NCBI GenBank assembly: GCA_003008705.1
Contig: PDUO01000002.1
Span: 1,382,898-1,446,897, forward strand
Length of the DNA: 64,000 bases
From: Pezicula radicicola
Lineage: Eukaryota > Ascomycota > Leotiomycetes > Helotiales > Dermateaceae
Direction: 5' to 3'
Positions 24,052 through 32,979 of this stretch are shown here, piece by piece. Position 1 is the stretch's first letter. The number at the start of each line of letters is the position of its first letter. Below the pieces are notes generated by a model, which ran no database searches, was not told the DNA's origin, and saw nothing but the letters and a program-made list of their open reading frames with translations. The position numbers and the translations under genes are program-made.

Positions 24052-24182
24052 GGCCTGCTGGCCCAATGGCAAGGCGCTTGACTACGAATCAAGAGATTGC
24101 AGGTAAGCATACATACGTTCTTCTAATCTTCATACACCAATATACTAATATCACCAATTAGGTTCGATCCCTGCGTAGGTCA
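24052..24182 (+). tRNA. tRNA-Arg(ACG) interrupted in the T arm by a 59-bp intron-like insert
   Basis: The joined halves 24052-24102 and 24162-24182 form a complete tRNA. The acceptor stem is GGCCTGC with GTAGGTC (two G-U pairs) and A73. The D region is TGGCCCAATGGCAAGGCG, the anticodon arm CTTGA-CTACGAA-TCAAG, and the T arm GCAGG-TTCGATC-CCTGC, fully paired only after joining. The anticodon ACG reads arginine CGN codons, and the D-arm and anticodon sequences agree with fungal tRNA-Arg(ACG). There is no insertion at the usual 37/38 site. Instead 59 bases sit between positions 52 and 53 (see the insert entry). The B box GGTTCGATCC is still continuous because the insert ends in G, so internal promotion by TFIIIC may persist. 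A T6 terminator follows. It is functional only if the insert is removed from the RNA; otherwise it is a pseudogene. Confidence 0.85.
24103..24161 (+). other. Spliceosomal-type intron inside the tRNA-Arg gene
   Basis: The insert starts GTAAGC, ends AATTAG, is 59 nt long and carries TACTAAT at 24143-24149, placing a branch adenosine at about 24148, 13 nt before the end of the insert. These are the features and size of the mRNA introns in this window. Both junctions carry AGGT (CAGGTAAG and TTAGGTTC), as expected if a proto-splice site was duplicated on insertion. Removal by the tRNA endonuclease would need a bulge-helix-bulge-like fold, which I do not see but cannot exclude. Confidence 0.75.
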
Positions 24183-24189
24183 CTTATTC

Positions 24190-24195
24190 TTTTTT
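24190..24195 (+). terminator. Pol III terminator, T6
   Basis: Six consecutive T residues eight bases after the tRNA-Arg 3' end, with a further T5 tract shortly after. Confidence 0.7.
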
Positions 24196-25347
24196 ATCTT
24201 TTTCAGCAATTGTCTACTACCTTCACTAGCTGAATTCTTTTTGGGCTTCGGTTGCATTAGCACTATAGTATGCAACAAAACAGACAAGTACTCTCAAAGG
24301 GTGCTTAAATCCTTTCCCCCGGAGGCACAGAGTACACATGGCAATTTTTTTGTACGGAGGTATGGAAGCACTGTTCTAGCCTCGCTTCCCGTCGGTTGGT
24401 TGGTTGGTAAAAAAAAAAAGTTTTTTGTATGCACGATGCACCAATGTGGATTTGAATCCACTTCTACTAAATGTGGAGTGATGAGTGTGGCACTACTTTG
24501 GTGGAATGATTTAGCTACTGTAAGTAGTGCGGAATTGGTGCCGGGAAGGTGGTAAGGTTTGGTGCACCAGTGGGTCGGATGGTGAGTGAGTCGAAAAGTT
24601 GTAAAATAAAAGTTGGGAGCCGGGTGTCGGAAAGTTAGAACGGTAGGTAGTGAGTCGGATGTAGGAAGTCAATGAAGAGTCGGAAGTAGGTATCTAAGAC
24701 TGTCTAACTACCTACATTTTTCACCTCGACTTTACTGTAAGTGGTTCATTTGGAACTTTTAAACTGTATAAGCAAGGACCACGTAAAAGGTATGTGCATT
24801 CTAATAAATCCAAATGAAGTGCTCTGCATCTCATAAACCTCATCCATCATCTTCGTCAGTTTAAGTACAGCGCTTGCTTACTACAAGCCTAATATTGATC
24901 GTTATCTTCTCAAAGACATAACAACGAACACAAATCCCACACAGCAACGCCGCCAGAATGAACTGACCCTCCTTTAATCAGGGCAACCTCCATCCATTCA
25001 ATGTAAACAATTCCAGCCGCTTGATGCAGTATTAAAAAAGACGCTCCTTCAATGCCGTTTTAAACTCACCCCATATCGATTGTAAACCTCCATTTTTAGT
25101 TTTGACAACCTTGCCCAAAGCTTGCTGCTTTTGGGAAGGGTTCCTTTTATCTTCCTTTCTCTGATCCGCTCATAAATCCCTATCCCTAGCTATTCTAACC
25201 TGGCCCGCGAAGATGACCCCCGCACTAAAAATCATGATGACTACGGACAAGCCGGCTAGTCATACGACTGTGCAACTGGAGCTTTGACTCCTGAATTAAT
25301 ATCTATTAGTAAATGTGTATTCAAGCACACTCTCGACACGACTAAGT
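24196..25347. other. Intergenic, tRNA-Arg to LON/RING gene
   Basis: No supported gene. 24560-24710 has loosely repeated GAGTCGGA/TAGGTAG words. The distal end should carry the 3' UTR of the minus-strand LON/RING gene. Confidence 0.45.
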
Positions 25348-27081
25348 TCATCCTCTGCTCTGTACTGGTGCTCTCTCGTCACAGGCGGATGTTGAAGATG
25401 AGAGGGTAACATACCATCTCTGAGCCTCGATCCTGGCGATCCACTTGGCGCATATCTTCAACCGTTCCCGGACGCTCGAAGTACTGAGTAGCTTATACTT
25501 CTCATCATCCACGATAGGAAGGATACTTGCAAACCACCAGGGGAATAGCGCAGGATCGTCCTCGGGGATGTCTCCGTACGCCTGGAAGACTCTACTGTGC
25601 AACCACGGCGCACTTTGATCTCGCATCTTCTTGACGAAACTTACACCAATGTCCATCAAAGATTGGGTGGAAATGGTCTCAAGCTCGATAAGATTTGGCA
25701 AACGAGAGCGAGCAGCATGATTTGGTGGTGTACCAAAGGCATCTTGCGCCAAGAAGTTTTGTGAGGCTGTATTTACTGTCTCTGATATCTCAAGTGCTTC
25801 TTCCGCGGCGAGACTTATGTCGTCAACTCGTTCTATTTTTCCAACTGTATATCCATCTAACGAGCCGTGCCTCACTACTCGAAATCGCGAAACACCGATG
25901 GTCTCAATGAGACTTCGACCGTCGGGCATGAGTTCCATGGAGACAATGTGAAGAAGGGTGCCATATTGATAGAAGTTGACAGGCCCTAAATCGTCTTGAG
26001 GTTCTCTATTTGGATTATGGAGCAGCATTCCAAATTTTCTGTCCCCACTTTCGATGGCTCTCCGTATCATTAGGCGGTATCTAGGTTCGAAGATGTGCAG
26101 AAAGGTTGGCATTTTAGGAAACGAGAGTGTACAAATAAACAACGGAGTATCAAGTTCTCCCATGCCATTTTGATCCTCGGCCTTGGCAGCTTCTGCTCGC
26201 TGCGCAACCTCTTCGGGACACAGTCCAGTAAGAAGTTTGGTGAGGCGGATGTTGGATGGCGCTTGTTGGGCACTAATTCCTGGAGGAATAGCCAATACTC
26301 GGCGACATATTGGACAGAGATTCGAGTGATCGAGGACCCGATGGACGCATTTCCTACAAAATGTATGCCCACAAGCCGTAGTGAGAGGATCTAAAAAGAG
26401 AGCATAACAGACTTGGCAATCCAATTCAACTCGTGTCGATTCCTTCAGATGTACCAGCACTGCAGTCTCCTTATCATCTCGGTCATTTACAGGTGGCATC
26501 TTCGTGAACGAAACCTCAGATTCGTAAGGCAACTCTCCCATCTCGGCCATGGTATACGTTGCTGCAAGTCGACCGCCTGGAAGAACTCGGCTGGGTACCT
26601 CTTCATCCCGTAAAGATGGTACGTTAGCCACAGACCACTTATCCCTCTCTTCTACCCGAAAAATAATATCAGATGCCTCGTTTGTATTCCTATAGGTCTC
26701 TATCTCCTCCCTCACCACCTCGGTGATCTTGTTGAGCGCAACATCCACACTACAGTCACCTGCCGCATGTTCTTGCCCACATTCTGGGAAGGGACATGTG
26801 AAACCCTGTAACCTGTTGGCTGTAGCCGGATATGAGATGTTCGCTCGAAGGTGTAGCTCGGGTATGCATTTTTTGCACAGAGAGTTCCCGCATGGAAGCG
26901 TGGCGGGTTCGCGGAGAGGGTATGAACATTGCGAACATTGGACTAATCTGACAATCTGCCTAGCATCTTTCGTAGCTTCGAGAGGGGCGTTCGGAGGAGG
27001 AATTTCTGAGGTTGTAGCTTCTGGGACTTTGGAGAGATTCGGACGTATTGGGAACGAGTTGTTGAATGGAAGAGAGGACAT
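25348..27081 (-). CDS. LON-domain and double RING-finger protein (LONRF-like E3 ligase)
   Basis: A single long frame from the ATG at 27081 encodes 577 residues. RING 1 starts at Cys49 (CSQCSYPLREPATLPCGNSL). RING 2 is a clean C3HC4 finger at about 221-262 (CQVCYALFLDPLTTACGHTF, ending CPICR). From about residue 311 the LON substrate-binding domain begins with PLFICTLSFPKMPTFLHIFE, followed by EPRYRLMIRRA and FGMLLHNPN. There is no AAA or protease domain, so this is the LONRF architecture, expected to act as a ubiquitin ligase with the LON fold as a protein-binding module. The partners are unknown. The last 20 residues are Ser/Thr-rich and unlike the family; a GTATGT just after IEAQRW could be a donor for a short 3' exon, so the C-terminus is uncertain. 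Confidence 0.88.
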   Translation of the reverse strand: MSSLPFNNSFPIRPNLSKVPEATTSEIPPPNAPLEATKDARQIVRLVQCSQCSYPLREPATLPCGNSLCKKCIPELHLRANISYPATANRLQGFTCPFPECGQEHAAGDCSVDVALNKITEVVREEIETYRNTNEASDIIFRVEERDKWSVANVPSLRDEEVPSRVLPGGRLAATYTMAEMGELPYESEVSFTKMPPVNDRDDKETAVLVHLKESTRVELDCQVCYALFLDPLTTACGHTFCRKCVHRVLDHSNLCPICRRVLAIPPGISAQQAPSNIRLTKLLTGLCPEEVAQRAEAAKAEDQNGMGELDTPLFICTLSFPKMPTFLHIFEPRYRLMIRRAIESGDRKFGMLLHNPNREPQDDLGPVNFYQYGTLLHIVSMELMPDGRSLIETIGVSRFRVVRHGSLDGYTVGKIERVDDISLAAEEALEISETVNTASQNFLAQDAFGTPPNHAARSRLPNLIELETISTQSLMDIGVSFVKKMRDQSAPWLHSRVFQAYGDIPEDDPALFPWWFASILPIVDDEKYKLLSTSSVRERLKICAKWIARIEAQRWYVTLSSSTSACDERAPVQSRG

Positions 27082-30000
27082 CAAAGAGGCTTCGTCGAGC
27101 GCCTGGCCGTTGGACAGACTTTTTGTGGATTTAGGTTAGGGTACAGGCGCAATGGCCGTTTAGTCTAATTGAAGTCGCCAGAGCGAAGCTTCTTCTGTGC
27201 CAGCACACACTTCTTGTTTATTTTGAGTTGTGGTTGAAGTAATGCAGTCAAAAGGAACCCGCCGTTCTAATCGTTTCGTCGATGTCGCAAAGAAGAGGTC
27301 GTGTGCGCAAGGAAACAAACAGGCAAGTCGGATTATTGCAATTACATAGAAGTGTAGGTGTGGAGGTAGAATTAACTGAATAAACAATAATAATAATAAG
27401 TAAAAGTTAGTCTACATCGGTACGTGCGGTCAATAAGAGGGCGAGAAGGGGATGCTTACCAGTGAGTTCAAGTGTGAGGATTAATCGTGTTCTAAGAACC
27501 GCCACGATGCTTTGTTCGGAGGCCGCGCCAATGTGGGGGGAGGGCCCGTGAATGGTCTGTGTGGTGGTGGGGAGGACGGTGGTACGGTCCGACAGTAGTA
27601 GGAGTACCTAGGTACGAGAGGTACAGTACCTACTCAATACAAGTAATACTTGCAATTGAAAAAAAAGGGGGGGAAGTAGAAGCAGGAGTAGTCTTGAAAG
27701 AGAGGCCGATTATGGAATAAACTCAGGATATCCTCTTTTGAATAATATACCAAACCTTTTTTAGGCTTTCATTAACAAGCCCATTTACCTACTACTACTA
27801 CTGCATATCAGATGATGCCTTGAACTGAATAGGATGGACAATTTTACTGTACCTTTCGTATACTTCTCTGCTTACAATGTTGAACATTTGAATCGGGGCT
27901 TCCGGCAAGGCGGAGCGGAGAATGGACAGCCTTGCGGTGCCTTCTTCAGAGCCCTCAGCCTGGATCCTGATCATTGGCGGTTTCTGCGATTCCAACTGAG
28001 TATGTATGAGTCCATATATATCCTGATGATCGGCGCTTGCCCTCTTTCGTCGGTTCTTTAGCCAACTACTTTCGTAGGTGTCCAAAAGGAAAATGCACTA
28101 CTAGAGGAGGCTTGCGAACGAAAGTGTCACTATGCAAGTAGAACGATCCGCTTACGGCCCCTTTTCCTCTGAAGAACCTGCTACGCCTGCTAAAGGCCTG
28201 ACACTTGATTGTCATCCTCACTATATCTCTCGACGTGCTGTAAGAAATGTGCTTTTACAAGGTCTATTTGGAACCCTTTCCTTGAGAAACATCCGGCTCA
28301 TCAATGTGCCAGACCTACAGTATGCAGCCACCCGCTCGATCCTGCCATGAAAAAAGCATCGTACCTTTCGTACGAAGTTACACGCACTCGCACTCGCTTA
28401 TTTTTCTATGGTGGTGGTTTGTGGCTTCGTAAAGCAGGCGTCATAGACTCAACTTCGCTCGCCTAATCGACGATTAGTCTCTCTTCCTTGTTTGCGCCCC
28501 TCCACCACTTACTATTTCTTCGAGCGCTACATTCCTTGGAAATTCTAGCTTCTAAGAGGTCCGCTCGGTAAACTTTTTTTTTGGCGAGCAATGTTGTTGT
28601 AGATATTTAGGTTACGTGCTTGCAAACAGGTACCGCAGTGAATCTCATCTAGACTTCAGCTACAGGAAACCGTCCCGTATAGCGTAAAGCTTCTTTGCAA
28701 GGCGTAATGGTTCTAGCTCATACAGTAGTTATAAGGGTCATGAATGTCAGGACCCGAAAGCTAATACTCACTTCAATAGGTACCTAAGTACATTTTACTG
28801 AGTAAAATCTGCTAACGGAAATAATGAGTCAACGTTGTTTAATTATGAAAAAAATCATTGCAAAAAGGGAAAATCAAGCTCATAGTCTATACTATTTCCC
28901 TTCATTTCTAGGAACAAGATCTCTATTACGACATTCTCTCTAAATACTAATCTCTCTTGATTATCAAATTAAAATTGACTCTGGGGTGTATGTAGTATGT
29001 TTGCGTTTGTGGAAGCCCTACTATCCTTATTCCACCTATGATCATAAATAGCAGGATCAAGCATATAGTCTTTGTTAACTTATACACTCAGATTCAAGTG
29101 ACCTTCCTTTGAGAACAAGTCCTCCGATATCGCAACAACCTAGATGTTTTCTCCAAATACTAACCTTATATAAATAGGTAACACAAACTTGAATGTCTAA
29201 AAATTGCTCTCATGGAAGCGTCTACGTACTCGGGTATTACTTAATTGAATATCAATTTAGACCAGCTTCTCTACACCTGGATACTGTTCACCTTAATGCA
29301 CAAGGATATTCGCAATACTAATGATATTACCATACCCATGATTTAGAAGTCAATAAATTAGCAACATGAGAAAAAAATACCCAATAAATTTTAATATTCC
29401 TCTTTTCAAGGTATATTACCTCCAAGTAACGTAATGCAATCAAAGCTGTAATCTCCGCAAAAGCAAAACTTAGTATAGAGTGACATTTTGTGTAGATGAC
29501 ATATGACTTTTCCATTTCATATCGGGTAGAATAGCCTACAAACAATTCAAATAAGCACTATAAGGCAACTTGCTATTGATAATCTGGTTGTAGACGTTTA
29601 AAATGCACTAAGTGATATCGAACAAGACTAACTAGCTTTATGCCACGTCACATATGCTTATTATAACACCATGTACCGTTCAACACAAGTCTAGAACTCT
29701 TCGATATGATATATTCTACAAGAACACTAGCAGGTGGCCACATCAGCATAAGTAAATAGCCCCAGATGATTCTGACCGTCGCTCAAAAAATAGCAACATT
29801 GGCAGTACCTAAAAGTTTTAATGCATTCCAAAGTTCCATACATACTGGGCCAAGAAGACAGCTTACAAACCACGTATCTTCTCGACCTTCAATATCTATG
29901 CTTATCTGATGTCAACATAAGCTTAATGACGGAACACACAAAGTTTTCGCTATCTTCTCATAGTTGAGTAAGCACCTAGACCGATATGTTATTAACCAAG

Positions 30001-31307
30001 GTAAAACAAGTTCGAGAATCCTCAAGTGAAACATACCTTGATAATTCAAATATACCCACCACCAACAACAAAAATCTCGCTCAAATCCAACTCCATTTCT
30101 CCTTAACTATGCTTGGTTACTATGTCAAACGGAGAGATTGTAGAGCTATGGGACTTCTATAGCCGTTATGACGCCGTACAAATACGTTCTAAGTTCCGTC
30201 GAAGTATCATCGTACTTCGACGTTTTCAGAAGGAAAAAGATATCTAAAGACACAGCCCACCTGCTCAATCCATAGGTACAGGCATCCTTCTTCCTTACGA
30301 CCCTCTTTCAAAGTTCTAGAACAATGTTCTACCACGCAACCAGAAACTTCTATCAGCCTATACAAGTTAGTAACTCACGTACAGTAATGCCAACCCTACC
30401 TACTGGGAATATACGCCTATTCCTAATACCTACACCTCTCAAACTCTTCATTATCATCCTTAGATTATATATTCAAGTAAAACCCATCTGTTTAGCTTCC
30501 TTCCACTAACTTCCCAATCCAGTTTTGCAAACCAAATCAGTCATCCAAAACAAGAAAGAGAGATTTACAAGCTTTATCTATTAGTGTATGTTGTACAAGC
30601 GCTAGGTAGGCGTAAAGTACAGTCGTATAAGAGTAATATGAGTTGATCAGCCCAAGCGAGTTGCCCTAATTCAGGTTTAAGTAAGAACCTCAGGTCAAAT
30701 AGCTTCCTCAACCTCGAGTCTTAACAAAGTCGCCTAAAACAAGTAAGTTACTCATCTACACATAACACCCGATCTTTCACCTACACCAAAACAACCATTC
30801 CTGATTCTTTGAACAAAGAAAATTCTGGGTTGTTCTTCTACCTTTTATAAACGAACGAGCTTTAGTTATTTGGGCATGATTCCTAGTCATGTAAGAGTAG
30901 AATGAGATATTTATTTCAAGTTATTTAAGAGTTAAGATAAGCCTAGTTGTCCAAATCAAGCAAAATACTCACGAGCCAAGGTAACTAAGTTACCCAAATC
31001 AAGGGAGTTATTCAAATAAGTCAATCACCCAATTAAGCCAATTACTGAAGAAAAAATCTTCCAAATTTCTAGGAAACCTTGACTAAATCTCGCTCGACGT
31101 CTGGATAGAACACAGCTACAGCCCCGCCGAGAATCTTCTACCGAGAAGTAGTAGGAATTCCTCAAGTGAATGATATCGCAATTAACTAAAACCCCATTGC
31201 GAAGGCGACACCAAAGACCATATGATGACAACCTTTCGTGACAACACCCTCAAATATATCGTGCCTCAATGCAACTACTGATGCGGTCCCTCAGACTATA
31301 CTCAGCT
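27082..31307. other. Gene-poor, AT-rich stretch of 4.2 kb
   Basis: No supported gene. Short frames at 27.8-28.5 kb lack ATG starts or domains. 27500-27680 has G-rich tracts and a TACCTAGGTAC-rich patch next to the LON/RING gene 5' side. 28.6-31.0 kb is AT-rich with dense stops and ends in an 18-bp-period repeat. It may be decayed transposon DNA, but nothing diagnostic is visible. Confidence 0.5.
30925..31050 (+). repeat. Degenerate 18-bp-period repeat, copy C
   Basis: Contains TTGTCCAAATCAAGCAAAA, TTACCCAAATCAAGGGAG, TTATTCAAATAAGTCAA and TCACCCAATTAAGCCAA in sequence, with 17-18 bp spacing. It lies 3' of the DUF7730-like gene. Confidence 0.7.
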
Positions 31308-32979
31308 TCAGTTGCCAGACTTCTTGCCCTTCGCCTGCTTCTTATCAGTGGCGGCCTTAGCTTTGGTAGCCTTAAGAGCTTCAGCCTTCACTGCTCTATC
31401 TGCAGCTTTGATATCAGCGCGTACCATTCCTCTAAGTGATCGTAGCTTCTCCAGGGTTACTTTGTATCCCTCCTCCTCATCACCTCCGTCATTGTCCTTT
31501 GTCTCCCAATCCTTTAGAAGGAGGTCCTTGCCGAAAGCTTTGGGGGTTTTACGGTAGAAGGCCATGAGTCTGCAAGAATTACAAGACTCCTTACTGTTGA
31601 GTTTACTAAGATCCTCCCAAAATTCCTGGATGTGGTTACCCTTTTGCGACGACCGATCTTCGAACCAATTAAAGACAGTTCGTTCCGAATCGCAACTGAC
31701 AAGGAACTCAACACTATCAATTCCGTCGATAGATGATGGTCTGCTTGCCTTAACATCGTCAATAACCCAGTTTAATGATCCGCCGGCGTCATATTTCGCA
31801 ATTGGACCGCTAGGTAGAGTTCCATCACTGGCTGCTTCCTTTCGAATGCCCTGGCGCGTCCGACTGGCCACAAAATTGGGCTTCTTATCTTTGGCAAGCC
31901 GTCCTTCACCGTGGATATCGAGCTTGACATTCAATTGAGCACGTCGGAAATCGCCAACAGAAAAGCATGCGTCACGTGGCTTGCTCATCTCCTCAACCAA
32001 AAGCGGCTCAACGATCTCATATTCTTTGACATTATCGGCGCCGTGCTCCTTCTCAAACGTTACTTTCAGACTCTTCAAGCCTCTGACTGCAGTCCGAAGC
32101 TGCTTGAAACCAGCAGCTTTTGGCAAAACAATATCTGAGGGTCCGTGATAACTGGATCTGATAATAAGGTGGAGATTTTCAAGACCGGAGCATGTGCCGA
32201 GAGCAGTGAATGTGTCGATTGCTAATCCCTTTGTCATGAATCCATTGTACCAAGCATACTGGAGGGAGAGGGTGATGGTGCGGATAGAAGCCAATCTGTT
32301 AGGGGTTATTGCAAGAAGATAGTTGACAGCATTCTCGTTGTTATTGTGGAAATAGCTCCAAGGCTTTACGAAGTCGAAGCGATTGATAGCGTAGAACATA
32401 TGGGTTGTGGCTACATCGACGTACATCTTGTGGCAGCTTTGGGTAATCTGAACGACAGTAAGAGGCTCTGCCGCTTCAACTTCCTTTGCTTGGCGGAATC
32501 CCACAACTTGCGATTCAGCCCATACGAACTTATTAGATCTCTTCAGGAATTGGACAGGCTTGATAGCTCCGTCAACGTAAACGGCATACTGATAGATCTT
32601 ATCGGTAACCTCCGGTGGAAGCTTCAGCAGCGGGCTGTTATAGCGGTTTATGACTGTCTAATCAGATATTAGCAGTGAGCTCAGTTACCCAATACAACTT
32701 GATAACCGAGGATGGGGGCAGAAGAAAGATTACAGAGCGCTCGGCTTGAGGATTGGTATCAGAGGCTTACCTTCGCATTAACGCGAGCGTTCGGTGCAGT
32801 TGAAGTGCCCAATAGCATCTTCAGCTTATCCGGTGTCATTCGAAGGGTGATGACCTTAGATGGAGTTCGCCCCCGACCATCATTGTCAGCAGCGCCACTC
32901 TGGTGGATGTGTTAGTAGAGAACGCGCTGAATATCCAGGGCTAACAAACCACATCTATCTTCAGCTTCTTTGAAGGCAT
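31308..32979 (-). CDS. DUF7730/F-box-like protein
   Basis: Three exons (32979-32950, 32899-32771, 32657-31308; introns of 50 and 113 nt, GT-AG) give 502 residues. The first exon is only ten codons (MPSKKLKIDV). Near residue 60 is NSPLLKLPPEVTDKIYQYAV, the LPxExxxxIYxYxx element that opens the F-box-like domain of the DUF7730 family, which is expanded in leotiomycetes. A helical and beta-strand repeat region follows (RTITLSLQYAW, LENLHLIIRSS). The C-terminus is strongly basic and rich in Ala/Lys (KAADRAVKAEALKATKAKAA, then KKQAKGKK), possibly a nuclear or nucleic-acid-binding tail. The function of the family is unknown; a role as a ubiquitin-ligase adaptor is only suggested by the F-box resemblance. 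The gene lies between two copies of the 18-bp repeat. Confidence 0.82.

Noticed and set aside
27798..28085. Minus-strand open frame of 95 codons that looks protein-like
   Set aside because: It opens with TTG, not ATG; the opposite strand is equally open; no domain found.
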